Below are positions 1 through 15,452 of a stretch of DNA of 64,000 nucleotides, piece by piece. The stretch spans positions 5,191,501 to 5,255,500 of the forward strand of contig NZ_JACHIW010000001.1 in NCBI RefSeq assembly GCF_014203395.1. Direction: 5' to 3'. Position 1 is the first letter of the stretch. The number at the start of each line of letters is the position of its first letter. A program made the translations under genes and the position numbers. The DNA comes from Saccharopolyspora phatthalungensis (lineage in GTDB: Bacteria; Actinomycetota; Actinomycetes; Mycobacteriales; Pseudonocardiaceae). The notes beneath the pieces are model-generated. The model ran no database searches. It was not told the origin of the DNA and saw nothing but the letters and a program-made list of their open reading frames with translations.

Positions 1-1
1 G

Positions 2-1804
2 GCGTCCGTGCCGGTCGCCTTCCTCACCGCCTACTACGGCCTTGTCGTGCTCGGCGGACTCACGGCGGGCGAGTCGGTGCTGGTCCACGCGGCGGCCGGT
101 GGCGTCGGCATGGCGGCGGTGCAACTGGCCACCTCGCTGGGCGCCACGGTCTACGGCACGGCCAGCCCCGGCAAGTGGGACGTCCTGCGAGGCCTGGGCA
201 TCGCCGAGGACCGCATCGCCTCGTCCCGCACGCTGGAGTTCGCCGAGCGGCTCGCCGGAGCTCGCATCGACGTCGTGCTGAACTCGCTGACCGGCGAGTT
301 CATCGACTCCTCGGTGGGGCTGATGGGCGAGGGCGGCCGGTTCCTGGAGCTGGGCAAGGCCGACATCCGGTCCGGTACCGGGATCCCCGGCTACACGGTG
401 TTCGACCTGATGGACGCCGGTCCCGAGCGGATCAGGCAGATGCTGGACGAGGTGCTGGCGCTGTTCGCGTCCGGCGCGCTGACCCCGTTGCCGGTGGCGG
501 CGTGGGACGTGCGCCAGGCACGGGACGCGTTCCGAACCATGAGCCAGGCCAGACACATCGGCAAGATCGTGCTGACCGTTCCGCAGGCGCTCGACCCCGA
601 CGGCACGATGCTGGTCACCGGTGCGGCCGGAGCCATCGGCGGCCATGTCGCACGCCACCTGGTCACCGAGCACGGTGCCCGGCGGCTGCTGCTGGTCAGC
701 AGGAGCGGCGGCAACTCCGAGCAGGCGCAACGGTTGTCCGCGGAGCTCACCGCGCTCGGTGCGGACGTGACGTTCGCGGCCTGCGACGTCGCCGACCGCC
801 AGGCGCTCGCTGGCGTGCTGGCCGACATCCCAACCGGGCACCCGCTCACCGCGGTCGTGCACTCGGCAGGCGTCCTGCGCGACGGCATTGTCACAGCGAT
901 GACGCCCGAGCAGGTGGACGTCGTGCTGCGGGCCAAGGTGGACGCGGCGATCACCCTGCACGAGCTCACCAGGGACGCCGACCTCGCCGCGTTCGTGCTG
1001 TTCTCCTCGGCGGCGGGCGTGTTCGGCAGCCCCGGCCAGGGCAACTACGCGGCGGCCAACGCGTTCCTCGACGCCTACGCCCAGCACCTGCGCACCGCGG
1101 GCTTCCCGGCGCAGTCGCTGGCCTGGGGACCGTGGACGCCCGACGAGGGCATGACCGCGCAGCTGGCCACGACCGACCACGCCCGGGTCAGCCGGGGCGG
1201 GATGCACACCCTCACGGCCGAGCAGGGACTTGCCCTGTTCGACGCGGCGCTGGCGGGTGGCGACCCGCAGCCACTGGCCGTCCGGTTCGACACAACCGCG
1301 CTCCGCGAGCAGGCGCGGGCGGGCACGCTGGTGCCACTGTTGCGCGGACTGGTTACCGCACCCATGCGCAGGCAGGCCGACAGCGGCCAGCGGCAGGCGT
1401 TACGGCAGGCGGATGCTCTGGCTGGGCTCACCGGCGAGGAACTGGAACAGGCGCTGCTGGACCTAGTGCGGTCCGAGGCGGCGCTGGTGCTCGGGCACGG
1501 CTCGGTCGACGGCATCGACCCGGAGCGGGGCTTCCTCGACCTCGGGTTCGACTCGCTGACCGCGCTGGAGTTCCGCAACCGGCTCGGCACCGCGACCGGC
1601 CTCCGGCTGACCGCGACGGTGATCTTCGACCACCCGAGCCCGGCGGCGCTCGCCGTCCAACTGCGCACCCTGCTTGAACCCGAACCGGGACCGGAGACCC
1701 CGGCCGAAGCACCCGCGGCCGCGCAGGCCGTCTCGGACAGCGAGATCGACGCCATGGAACTGGACAAGCTCGTCCAATTCGCGCTGGAAAGCGCCGACCT
1801 CTGA
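2..1804 (+). CDS. Type I PKS, C-terminal part (ER-KR-ACP), cut by left window edge
   Basis: This is the 3' end of a modular type I polyketide synthase; the reading frame is open to the left edge, so KS, AT and probably DH lie outside. Visible first is most of an enoylreductase with the NADPH motif LVHAAAGGVGMAAVQL (about residues 27-42). A ketoreductase follows, with TGAAGAIGG (about 205), the B-type-like VLRDG, and the catalytic YAAAN (about 345). An ACP follows with LGFDSL as phosphopantetheine site (about 517). The last 50 residues are acidic and probably form a C-terminal docking segment. The module is therefore fully reducing. One leucine is coded by a rare TTA codon (1400-1402). The next PKS gene starts 9 bases downstream, so the two proteins probably act consecutively. 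Confidence 0.95.
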   Translation, partial: ASVPVAFLTAYYGLVVLGGLTAGESVLVHAAAGGVGMAAVQLATSLGATVYGTASPGKWDVLRGLGIAEDRIASSRTLEFAERLAGARIDVVLNSLTGEFIDSSVGLMGEGGRFLELGKADIRSGTGIPGYTVFDLMDAGPERIRQMLDEVLALFASGALTPLPVAAWDVRQARDAFRTMSQARHIGKIVLTVPQALDPDGTMLVTGAAGAIGGHVARHLVTEHGARRLLLVSRSGGNSEQAQRLSAELTALGADVTFAACDVADRQALAGVLADIPTGHPLTAVVHSAGVLRDGIVTAMTPEQVDVVLRAKVDAAITLHELTRDADLAAFVLFSSAAGVFGSPGQGNYAAANAFLDAYAQHLRTAGFPAQSLAWGPWTPDEGMTAQLATTDHARVSRGGMHTLTAEQGLALFDAALAGGDPQPLAVRFDTTALREQARAGTLVPLLRGLVTAPMRRQADSGQRQALRQADALAGLTGEELEQALLDLVRSEAALVLGHGSVDGIDPERGFLDLGFDSLTALEFRNRLGTATGLRLTATVIFDHPSPAALAVQLRTLLEPEPGPETPAEAPAAAQAVSDSEIDAMELDKLVQFALESADL

Positions 1805-1813
1805 GGAACGACC

Positions 1814-7672
<5,859 letters not shown>

Positions 7673-7685
7673 GAGGAAGACGTCC

Positions 7686-9086
7686 ATGGCAGAACACGCG
7701 ATCGTGCTGGGCGGGGGACTGGTCGGCATGCTGTCCGCGGCGGCGCTGGTCCACCATGTCGACCACGTCACCGTCATCGAACGGGACACTCTGCCGTCAG
7801 TTCCCGAGGTGCGCAAGGGCGTGCCGCAGGCCCGACACGCCCACATGCTGATGTCCAGCGGTGCCCGCGCGATGGACCGGCTCGTGCCCGGCCTGATCGA
7901 CCACGTCCTGGCGGCCGGCGGTCACCGGATCAGCATGCGCACCGGCATCGTCTCCAACACCGCGCACGGCTGGGTACCGCGGAAAGCCGACCTCCAGTAC
8001 GTGATCACCTGCGGCCGGCCGCTGCTGGACTTCATCGTCGGGCAGCGGGTGCTGGCAACCGGCCGAGTCACCGTCCGACAGGAGACCGACGTGGTCGGCC
8101 TATGCGGCGACGCGCGTCGGGTCACCGACGCGAGGATCAGGGAGCGTGGCAGCGGCGATGTCACCGAAGTGGCTGCCGACTTCGTCGTGGACGCGACGGG
8201 TCGCGGCTCCAACGCCGGCAACTGGCTGGTCGAACTGGGGCTGCCCGAGGTGCGCGAGGTCGCCGTCGACAGCGGCCTGAGCTACTCGACCCAGGTCTTC
8301 CGCGTACCCGTGCCGATGGGTGCGGACTTTCCGGCCCTCAACATCCTGCCGGTCCCCGGTGAGCGGTTGCCCAGTCACGCCGGTGCACTGCTGCCCATCG
8401 AGGACGATCGCTGGATCGTCACGATCTCCGGTCTGCGCGGTGCCGAACCGCCGAGCACCAACGAGGAGTTCGTCGCGTTCGCCCGTGGCCTGCGGCACCC
8501 CGTCATCGGCGACCTGATCGCCGGTGCCGAGCCGCTCGGCCCGGTGCACCGCACGCGCAGCACCTCCAACCGTCGCCGCTACTACGAGGAGATGCCGCAG
8601 TGGCCGGCCGGGTTCGTCGTCCTGGGGGACGCCTCCGCCGCGTTCAACCCGGTCTACGGCCATGGAATGTCGGTCGCGGCCATGTCCGCGCTGGCCCTGC
8701 GCACCGCGCTCGAGCGCACCGGTTTCCCCAGCTCGGCAGGAAAACCCTCGCTGCAGAAGGAGATCTCCGCCTCAGCGGCCGTCGCGTGGGCCCTGGCCAC
8801 CGGTCAGGACCAGCGCTACCCGAACGGCGACGGCGAAGTCCACAGCAGCGGCGGCGTGGCCGCACGGCTGTTGCGCGCCTACCTGAACCGGGTGAACAAG
8901 ACGTCGGCCAGCCGCCTGTCCGTGGCGTCCGCGATGGCCGACGTGTTCACCCTGTCGGCACCGCTTTCCCGGCTGACCGAACCGAAAGTCGTCCTCGCGG
9001 CGCTGCTCGGCCCCACCGAACCGCCACTGGACGAGCCGCCGTTCACCCCGGCGGAACGGAAGCTTCTCTCTCAGGTCTTGCTCTGA
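7686..9086 (+). CDS. FAD-dependent monooxygenase/epoxidase, MonCI/PldD/HerE-like
   Basis: A 466-residue group A-type flavoprotein. The N-terminus has the Rossmann dinucleotide motif VLGGGLVGM, followed by VIERD for FAD ribose binding. The second FAD motif is at about residues 313-330 as GDASAAFNPVYGHGMS, which closely resembles the motif of olefin epoxidases in polyether and macrolide pathways (MonCI in monensin, PldD in pladienolide, HerE-type in herboxidiene). The start is 13 bases after the PKS stop with a gaggaag RBS, so it is probably co-transcribed with the PKS. The likely role is epoxidation of a double bond in the polyketide after or before release; the site cannot be told from sequence. 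Hydroxylation is an alternative. Confidence 0.85.
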   Translation: MAEHAIVLGGGLVGMLSAAALVHHVDHVTVIERDTLPSVPEVRKGVPQARHAHMLMSSGARAMDRLVPGLIDHVLAAGGHRISMRTGIVSNTAHGWVPRKADLQYVITCGRPLLDFIVGQRVLATGRVTVRQETDVVGLCGDARRVTDARIRERGSGDVTEVAADFVVDATGRGSNAGNWLVELGLPEVREVAVDSGLSYSTQVFRVPVPMGADFPALNILPVPGERLPSHAGALLPIEDDRWIVTISGLRGAEPPSTNEEFVAFARGLRHPVIGDLIAGAEPLGPVHRTRSTSNRRRYYEEMPQWPAGFVVLGDASAAFNPVYGHGMSVAAMSALALRTALERTGFPSSAGKPSLQKEISASAAVAWALATGQDQRYPNGDGEVHSSGGVAARLLRAYLNRVNKTSASRLSVASAMADVFTLSAPLSRLTEPKVVLAALLGPTEPPLDEPPFTPAERKLLSQVLL

Positions 9087-9130
9087 GCCACTGTCAACCA
9101 CACGTCACACACCATCGAAGGAGTACGGCA

Positions 9131-9988
9131 ATGACTCTGATCACCGAGGACACGCTGTGGGCGCCCGAGGAGATCGGCGTTCGCTACGACAAGATCGCCA
9201 AGGTGCCGGCGGTGCTGTCGTTGGGGGAGAACCTGCACTTCGGCTATTGGGACGACCCAGCGGCCGTCGGCGATATCGCCGACGCGATGACCCGCCTGAG
9301 TTCCGTGGTTTTCGGCAAGCTCGACGTGGGGCCGGGTCACCGCGTGCTGGACGTGGGCTGTGGCGTGGGCGGCCCGGCGGTGCGCCTGGCCAAGACCACC
9401 GGCGCCGAGGTCGTGGGTATCACGGTCAGCCAGGAGCAGGTCCGCAAGGCTAGCGAGCTGGCCGAGGCCGAGGGCGTGGCGCACCTGGCCCGTTTCCAGC
9501 TCGCCGACGCGATGAACCTGCCGTTCCAGGAAGGTGAGTTCGACGCGGCTTTCGCCCTGGAGTCCATCATGCACATGGACCGGGTCGGCGTGCTCAGCCG
9601 GGTCGCGCGGGTGCTGCGGCCCGGTGGCCAGCTCGCGTTGACCGACGAGGTGCTGCTGGCGCCGATTCCGGCCGACCGTGCGGAGGACGAGGACATCCTC
9701 GTGCGCTACATGCGGAGCAACCTGATCCGGTCACTGGCGACCGTCGAGGGCTACCCAGCGCTGCTGGTCGAGGCCGGCTTCGTTGACGGTGAGGTCCTCG
9801 ACGTCAGCGCGAACGTGATCACGTTGACCTTCCAGACCCTGTGGCAGCGCGCGCAGGAGAACGCGCGGAAGATCCTCAGCGACATGGGCTCGCAGCAGCG
9901 CGACGTGGACGAGGAGCTGCAGGTGTGGCAGCGCCTCGCGGAGATCCCCGAGTTCGGCTATCTGGTCGTGAGCGCCCGGCGCCCGTAG
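9131..9988 (+). CDS. SAM-dependent methyltransferase (small-molecule tailoring)
   Basis: A 285-residue class I methyltransferase. The SAM-binding motif VLDVGCGVGGPAVRLAKTTG lies at about residues 73-92, followed by the acidic-loop and motif II/III features of the UbiE/CcoQ-like Methyltransf_11 group. The ATG at 9131 is chosen because GAAGGAG lies seven bases upstream; the open frame extends further upstream but overlaps the flavoprotein gene. It sits between the epoxidase and the P450. Methyltransferases of this kind act on sugar or macrolide hydroxyls (for example AveD-like) or on epoxide-opened hydroxyls in herboxidiene-type pathways. O-methylation of the polyketide is the best guess; C-methylation is not excluded. 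Confidence 0.85.
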   Translation: MTLITEDTLWAPEEIGVRYDKIAKVPAVLSLGENLHFGYWDDPAAVGDIADAMTRLSSVVFGKLDVGPGHRVLDVGCGVGGPAVRLAKTTGAEVVGITVSQEQVRKASELAEAEGVAHLARFQLADAMNLPFQEGEFDAAFALESIMHMDRVGVLSRVARVLRPGGQLALTDEVLLAPIPADRAEDEDILVRYMRSNLIRSLATVEGYPALLVEAGFVDGEVLDVSANVITLTFQTLWQRAQENARKILSDMGSQQRDVDEELQVWQRLAEIPEFGYLVVSARRP

Positions 9989-10012
9989 TGATCACGTGTC
10001 CTTGGAGGACCA

Positions 10013-11281
10013 GTGTCCAGCAAATGTCCGGTGGCTGACCTCTACAGCCACGACTACTTCCACAATCCGTATCCCACCCTCACCTCGTTCCGTGAGGCCG
10101 GGCCCGCCCACCGCGTGCTGCGGCCGGACGGCCTGGAGACGTGGCTGATCACCCGCTACGGCGAGGCGCAGGCCGCGCTGAGCGACCTTCGACTGTCCAT
10201 GGACGGTCGCCGTGTGCAGCAGGCGCTCGGCGCGTTCGCGTACGGCTTCCTCGACCGTGAGTCCGACCCTCCGCGGACCCTGCTGTCCAGTGACCCGCCT
10301 GACCACACCCGCCTGCGCCGTTTGGTGAACCGGACTTTCACGGCCCGGCGGATCGAGGGAATGCGGCCCGTCGTGCAGCGCATCGTGGACGGGCTGCTCG
10401 ACGCGATCGCTCCGCTCGGCAGCGCCGACCTGGTCAGCACCGTCGCGGCGACGGTGCCCATCGAGGTGATCTGCGAACTGCTCGGTGTCCCAGTCGAGGA
10501 CTGTGAGTCGTTCAAGCAGTGGACGACCGCACTGTTCCTGCCGAACTCGGACTCCGGCGACGGCATGACGGCGACCGACGGCATGCGCAATCTGCGCAAG
10601 TACCTGAGCGAACTCATCGCGGTCAAGCGCACCGAACTGGGCGACGCGCAGTCGGACGGGCAAGGTCTGCTGGCAGCGCTGATCGACGTTCGGGACCACG
10701 ACGAGGACCGGTTGTCCGAGCACGAGTTGGTGAGCATGGCCGTGCAGCTGCTCATCGCCGGACACGAGACCACGGTCAACGGCATCAGCAACGCCGTGCT
10801 CAACCTGTTGCGCAGCCCAGACCAGCTCTCCCTGCTGCGGGAGGACCCGTCGCTGCTGCCCCAGGCCGTCGAGGAGTTGCTGCGCTTCGACGGGCCGCTG
10901 GAGACCGCGATCCTGCGGGTGGCCACCGAGGACATCCCGATCGGCAATCAGGTGATTCCTGAGGGGGCACTGGTGAAGATCGTGCTCGCTTCGGCCAACC
11001 GTGACCCGGAGGTGTTCGACGAGCCCGATACGTTGGACATCACCCGTACCGGCACCCGGCATCTGCAGTTCGGCCACGGCATCCACAACTGCCTGGGTTC
11101 CTACCTGGCCCGGATGGAGATCGAGATCGCGGTCCGCTCGCTGCTGGCGCGGTTCCCCGACCTGGCGCTGGCGGTGCCGACGGAGGAGATCCGCTGGCGG
11201 GAGATCATGATCATGCGGAGTCTGGTCGCACTTCCCGTCGTGTTCACTCCCCAACGCACGAACTCCTTATCCGTCGCGTGA
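10013..11281 (+). CDS. Cytochrome P450 (complete)
   Basis: A 422-residue bacterial class I P450 that needs ferredoxin and reductase partners; none is encoded in the visible tailoring block. Key elements are intact: I-helix AGHETT (about 250), the ExxR motif in VEELLRF, and the heme-binding loop FGHGIHNCLG (about 348-357). The GTG start at 10013 has GGAGG five bases upstream. The gene follows the methyltransferase by 24 bases and is followed by a second P450 after 15 bases. It is probably a regioselective polyketide hydroxylase. A TTA leucine codon sits four codons before the stop (11267-11269). Confidence 0.92.
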   Translation: MSSKCPVADLYSHDYFHNPYPTLTSFREAGPAHRVLRPDGLETWLITRYGEAQAALSDLRLSMDGRRVQQALGAFAYGFLDRESDPPRTLLSSDPPDHTRLRRLVNRTFTARRIEGMRPVVQRIVDGLLDAIAPLGSADLVSTVAATVPIEVICELLGVPVEDCESFKQWTTALFLPNSDSGDGMTATDGMRNLRKYLSELIAVKRTELGDAQSDGQGLLAALIDVRDHDEDRLSEHELVSMAVQLLIAGHETTVNGISNAVLNLLRSPDQLSLLREDPSLLPQAVEELLRFDGPLETAILRVATEDIPIGNQVIPEGALVKIVLASANRDPEVFDEPDTLDITRTGTRHLQFGHGIHNCLGSYLARMEIEIAVRSLLARFPDLALAVPTEEIRWREIMIMRSLVALPVVFTPQRTNSLSVA

Positions 11282-11296
11282 ACTCTGGACATCGAC

Positions 11297-12213
11297 ATGA
11301 ACGACTTCGTCGCGGAATACCCGATGCGAAGGGTATGTCCGTTCGAGCCAGTCCCCGAGGTGGCGGTTATGCGCTGCAACGATCCGGTCGCCAGGGTCCG
11401 GATCTGGGACGGAAGTACCCCGTGGCTGATCTTCCGGTACGAGGACCAGCGCGCCGCGCTGTCCGATCCGCGGATCAGCGCCGACGTGAGTCGGCCGGGC
11501 TTTCCCCATCACAGTGAGGCCGCCGCCTGTCGCAGTAAGGGGCCTCGATCCTTCATCGCCATGGACCGTTCCGAGCACTCCGTTCATCGCCGGATGCTGA
11601 CCAGGGACTTCACCGTCAAGCGGGTGAAATCCCTGCGGCCCAGGATTCAGCAGATCGTGGACGGCCTGATCGACGACATACTCGCCCGCCCACAGCCGGC
11701 GGACCTCGTCGAGAACTTCGCGGTTCCGCTCCCCACACTGGTGATCTGCGAAATCCTCGGCGTTGCGTACGCTGACCGCGGGTTCTTCCACGCGCGCGCC
11801 AATGCGGTCATGTCCACGACGGCCGGTGCCGAGGCGGCGATCGCCGCCAGTGCCGCGCTGCGCTCGTACCTGGGTGACCTGGTCGAGGCCAAGAACGCCG
11901 ACCCGGCCGACGACCTGCTCAGCAAGCTGGCCGTCGACCAGCTCCGGACCGGAATCCTGACCAGGGCCGACATCGCCGATATCGCTATGTTGCTGCTCAT
12001 CGGCGGCCAGGAGAGCACCGCGAACATGATCGCGCTCGGCACCCTGACCCTCCTGCGGCATCCCGACCAGTTAGCCGAGCTCCATGACGATCCGGGGCTG
12101 GTCGACAACGCCGTCGAGGAGTTGCTGCGCTACCTCAACGTCACCCACCATGGGCTGCGCCGGGTCGCCGTCGAGGACGTCAAACTAGGTGGCCAGTTGA
12201 TCAAGGCCGGCGC
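11297..12213 (+). pseudogene. Second cytochrome P450, 3' truncated (no heme loop)
   Basis: Starts at ATG 11297 and reads as a P450 for about 305 residues: substrate-binding N-terminus, I-helix IGGQESTAN, and the ExxR motif in VEELLRYL. Homology stops abruptly after GGQLIKAG. The frame then runs on through foreign DNA to a stop at 12484, giving an unrelated tail. The cysteine heme-ligand loop FGxGxHxC is missing, so the product cannot bind heme in the usual way. The adjoining sequence is a transposase fragment, so an IS insertion followed by a deletion most likely removed the 3' third. A TTA codon is present at 12071-12073. Confidence 0.85.
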
Positions 12214-12519
12214 TGCGAGGACCGCGTCCGCACCGCGAAAGACACCGGCCTGCGCAACCTACCCCTGCACGGTTTCAACGCCAACCGGATCTGGATCGAA
12301 ATCGCCTGCCTGGCAACAGAACTCACCACCTGGATGCAAAACCTCGCCCTGCACGACCACCCCGCCCGCCGCTGGGAACCCAAACGTCTACGGCTACGCC
12401 TGTTCTCCACTGCGGCACGACTGGCTCGTCACGCCCGGCAAACCCGCCTCCGGCTCGCTGCCCGCTGGCCCTACACCGGGCTGATCATCACCGCACTGGC
12501 CCGCCTGCACCCCGGCTGA
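12214..12519 (+). mobile_element. IS1380-like transposase C-terminal remnant
   Basis: In a frame different from the P450, 12214-12519 encodes a segment beginning RCEDRVRTAKDTGLRNLP and containing NRIWIEIACLATELTTWMQ and a terminal LIITALARLHPG. This matches the conserved C-terminal part of IS1380-family transposases (the DDE region with RIRxxKDTGL... and the helical tail). Only about 100 codons remain, with no start codon or N-terminal domain, so the element is dead. It abuts the broken P450 directly. Confidence 0.75.
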
Positions 12520-12969
12520 CCAGCACCACCCCACCCCTACGGCCAAAGAAAGGAGATCCTCCCGGGCCCGTGGAACCCGGCAGCCACCCGCTGAACGGGC
12601 GCATCGGCGCGCACGGTGTCTTTGAGCTGCTGCTGACGTGCGCAGTGTCCGAAGTAGACGTTGCTTTGGCGGCCGAGAACGCTTGTCGCACAAGCTGATC
12701 CCAGTATAGGGATGGGATGTGATCGCGCAGCAGGGTCGAGTCGAGGGTGTGCACGTGCCACACCACCGGCGGCCGAGGACGTTCCTGGGGCTGGGCCCGG
12801 TCATCGTGCCTTCAGGCGGCACCCTCGCCCTCGGTTCCCCGGTCGCGGTGCCTCCTCGACCAGGCCGGACCGTCTACGCCGACCCAGCACTGCGCGGTGT
12901 ACTGACGAGGCCCGATCCGGACGGCTCCGCCGACGGCACGGTCCGCGGAGCCGGGTCAGCGGCCGTAGC
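12520..12969. other. Intergenic stretch, no recognisable gene
   Basis: This 450-base stretch separates the polyketide cluster from the next gene. Short overlapping open frames occur on both strands (for example around 12488-12822 on the minus strand), but none shows a recognisable family or convincing start. It probably contains further decayed mobile-element DNA, given the transposase relic immediately to the left. Confidence 0.5.
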
Positions 12970-14175
12970 TCACGTCGACCATGACTCTCGCATCCGGGCT
13001 CGCGCCTCCGCGTACTTCAGTCCGACGGCCTGGTCACCCGCCACGGACTCGACCTCGCGATCATCCACGAGGCGCGGATAGTCGGTGTACCCCTGAGCGC
13101 CTCCGGTGTAGAACGTTGCGCGATCGGGAACCGCCAGCGCCGCACCCACTCTGAACCGCTCGACGAGGTCGGGGTTGGCGATGAACGCCCGACCGAACGC
13201 CACCAGGTCGGCCGTCCCCGCTTCAACGGCGCGGTTGCCCGTCGTTCGGGTGTGGTCGGTGGCGGAGATCAGAGGGCCTGTGAACAGGGGGCGGAAATGT
13301 CCGGCGATCGTCGGTGCCGGCAGCGTGAACTCGTCGGTCGGGTTGATCGGTTCGAGCAGGTGCAGATACGCGAGCTCCCGGGCATCGAGCTGACGAGCCA
13401 CGTACTCGAACAGGGGGAAGGTCTCCTCATCGACGAGCACCCCACCCAACCGGTGCAGTGCAGGATTGAGCCGCACGCCCACTCGACCTCGAGGTATCTC
13501 CTCCGCGACAGCATCGACGACCTCGAGCAAGAAGCGGGCGCGGTTCTCGATCGTGCCCCCGTAACGGTCGGTGCGGCGGTTCATGCTCCGGGCGAAGAAC
13601 TGGCTGAACAGGTACCCGTTGCCGCCGTGGATCTCAACGCCGTCAAAACCCGCACGCACGGCGTTGGCCGCCGCCGCTTGGAAGTCCTCGACCGTCGCCT
13701 CGACCTCGCCTGTGCTCAGGGCACGAGGCACCACGGTCGGTGTGTGGCCACGATTCGTAAAGCATTTGTCGTTCGGGTTGATGGCCGACGGAGCCACCGG
13801 CAGTTGCCCGTCCGGCTGCAAGTCGGGATGCGACAGTGCTCCCACGTGCCAGAGCTGGGCGAAGATCCGACCTCCGGCACGGTGCACGGCGTTGGTCACG
13901 CCGCTCCAGCCCCGCACCTGCGCCGCGCTGTGGATGCCGGGAACGTTGATGTAGCCCACCCCTTGTGGAGAGATCGGTGTCCCTTCGGTGACGATGAGAC
14001 CCGCACCAGCGCGCTGGGCGTAATACACGGCGTGCAGATCGGTTGCAGCCCGTTCTGGATTGTCCGCTCGACTGCGCGTCATGGGCGCCATGACGATGCG
14101 ATTTGGCAATAGCAGGTCACCAATTCTGGATGGCCGGAGCAGAGGCTGCTCGCGGTCGATTCCGGTGTCACTCAT
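12970..14175 (-). CDS. NADH:flavin oxidoreductase, Old Yellow Enzyme family (full length)
   Basis: A 401-residue FMN-dependent ene-reductase. The N-terminus NRIVMAPMTRSRA is the OYE FMN-binding strand; EIHGGNGYLFSQFF and RTDRYGG are the substrate and FMN loop; ADLVAFGRAFIANPDL near the C-terminus binds FMN phosphate. The ATG at 14175 is preferred over the upstream in-frame ATG because GGGAG lies six bases before it. It reduces activated C=C bonds with NAD(P)H. It is divergent from the epimerase-like gene at 14546, so the two probably share a control region. A close but internally deleted paralogue lies at 21821-22705. Confidence 0.92.
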   Translation of the reverse strand: MSDTGIDREQPLLRPSRIGDLLLPNRIVMAPMTRSRADNPERAATDLHAVYYAQRAGAGLIVTEGTPISPQGVGYINVPGIHSAAQVRGWSGVTNAVHRAGGRIFAQLWHVGALSHPDLQPDGQLPVAPSAINPNDKCFTNRGHTPTVVPRALSTGEVEATVEDFQAAAANAVRAGFDGVEIHGGNGYLFSQFFARSMNRRTDRYGGTIENRARFLLEVVDAVAEEIPRGRVGVRLNPALHRLGGVLVDEETFPLFEYVARQLDARELAYLHLLEPINPTDEFTLPAPTIAGHFRPLFTGPLISATDHTRTTGNRAVEAGTADLVAFGRAFIANPDLVERFRVGAALAVPDRATFYTGGAQGYTDYPRLVDDREVESVAGDQAVGLKYAEARARMRESWST

Positions 14176-14545
14176 CTCGTTCTCCCGTATCTGCAAGATA
14201 AAAGGGGCTTGTGATCCCGTCTTCGACGACGCGGCTTCCAGACCGGCGGAGTAGTCGAATTCGATCCGCCGGTGGATGTGGACGCAGAAGCCGAATTAGT
14301 CGACGCAGAATTGCCCACCACGAGCCCGCAGCGTGGACGAGCCTGGCAGGCTGATTTCCCACCGTCCAACGAGGATGTTCGATGGCGTCATCGGGGACGT
14401 CGATAGCCGGAACCCCCGAGCCCGGGCGGCGATCCATCGCCGTTTCCGATGCAGAGATGCGGGTTTCTTGTTGGATTTCGATGGTTTCGGCCGGTCACGA
14501 TGTCATGTGTTCGACTCGTCATCAGGGAGCTGAGGGAGACACCAA
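14176..14545. promoter_or_regulatory. Divergent control region between OYE and epimerase-like gene, with dyad
   Basis: A 370-base divergent intergenic region with no gene. It contains an inverted repeat CCGGCGGA (14243-14250) / TCCGCCGG (14265-14272), and the spacer includes the perfect palindrome TCGAATTCGA (14255-14264). Related GAATT/GTCGA words recur just downstream. The layout fits an operator for one regulator controlling both directions; the LysR-type gene at 17915 is a candidate by proximity only. Confidence 0.45.
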
Positions 14546-15436
14546 GTGCGAGTTCTATTGACCGGGGCGACCGGGTACATCGGCAGCGCAGTTCTGGATG
14601 CCCTCGTGGGGGCAGGGCACGACGTGCAGGCACTCGTGCGCGACGTCGGCAAGGCCGAGGCCATCGAGGCGCCCGGGGTCACGCCCGTCGTGGGAGACCT
14701 GCAAGACGTGGACCATCTCGGTGCGCTCGCGTCGGTCGCCGAGGGCGTTGTGCACACGGCGTCGCCGGGGGACGAGACGAGCGCCCGCGTCGACCATGGT
14801 GTCGTCGACGCGGTCGTCGGAGCCCTCGCCGACAGCGGGAAGCCTTTTGTCTACACGGCCGGGCTGTGGGACTACGGCCCCGGCCAGGAGATCACGGAAG
14901 CCACGTCGTTCTCGCCGCCACTACTGACGTCGTGGCGGCCGGAGGTGACCGCTCGAGTCCTCGACGCCAGAGGGGTCCGGTCGGTGGTCGTCGCGCCAGG
15001 TCTGGCATTCGGGCGCCAGGAGCGACTGCTGCATCTCGTGACGGGTGCCCCCTGCACTGATGACGGCGATCCGGCCCTGGTGACGATCGGGGCCGGCAGC
15101 CAGCACTGGAGTCCCGTGCACGTGGACGATCTCGCCGACCTCTACGTCCGTGCCTTGGAACAGGGCGAGGCCGGTTCAACCTTCATCGGGGTGGACGGCA
15201 CGCAGCCGACGGTCGGAGACCTCGCCGCCGTGGCGAGTCGGGCCCGGGGCCTGGAGGGGCGGGTCGCCACCGAGACGCCGGAGGAGACCCACGAGCGCCT
15301 CGGCGTCCTTGCGGAGCCGCTACTCATGGACCAGCGCGCGAGCGGGGCTCGTGCTCGACAGCTGCTCGGATGGTCCCCGCAGCAGCTCGACCTGACCGCT
15401 CATGTGGCGGCGACCACGGCTGTCGCCGACAACTGA
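14546..15436 (+). CDS. NAD(P)-binding epimerase/dehydratase-like (atypical extended SDR)
   Basis: A 296-residue protein with the N-terminal Rossmann motif TGATGYIG and an extended-SDR layout. The usual YxxxK is not obvious: the region FVYTAGLWDYGPG replaces the catalytic Tyr segment, as in atypical NAD(P)-binding proteins that act as reductases or isomerases. The GTG start at 14546 follows gagggag eight bases upstream. Its stop is 16 bases before the amidohydrolase start, so the two are probably co-transcribed. Substrate unknown. Confidence 0.75.
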   Translation: MRVLLTGATGYIGSAVLDALVGAGHDVQALVRDVGKAEAIEAPGVTPVVGDLQDVDHLGALASVAEGVVHTASPGDETSARVDHGVVDAVVGALADSGKPFVYTAGLWDYGPGQEITEATSFSPPLLTSWRPEVTARVLDARGVRSVVVAPGLAFGRQERLLHLVTGAPCTDDGDPALVTIGAGSQHWSPVHVDDLADLYVRALEQGEAGSTFIGVDGTQPTVGDLAAVASRARGLEGRVATETPEETHERLGVLAEPLLMDQRASGARARQLLGWSPQQLDLTAHVAATTAVADN

Positions 15437-15452
15437 CCGATCGGAGGAAAAC

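Noticed and set aside
13252..14112. 286-residue + strand open frame over the OYE gene
   Set aside because: The minus strand encodes a complete OYE with all motifs and an RBS, and the + frame has no recognisable domain.
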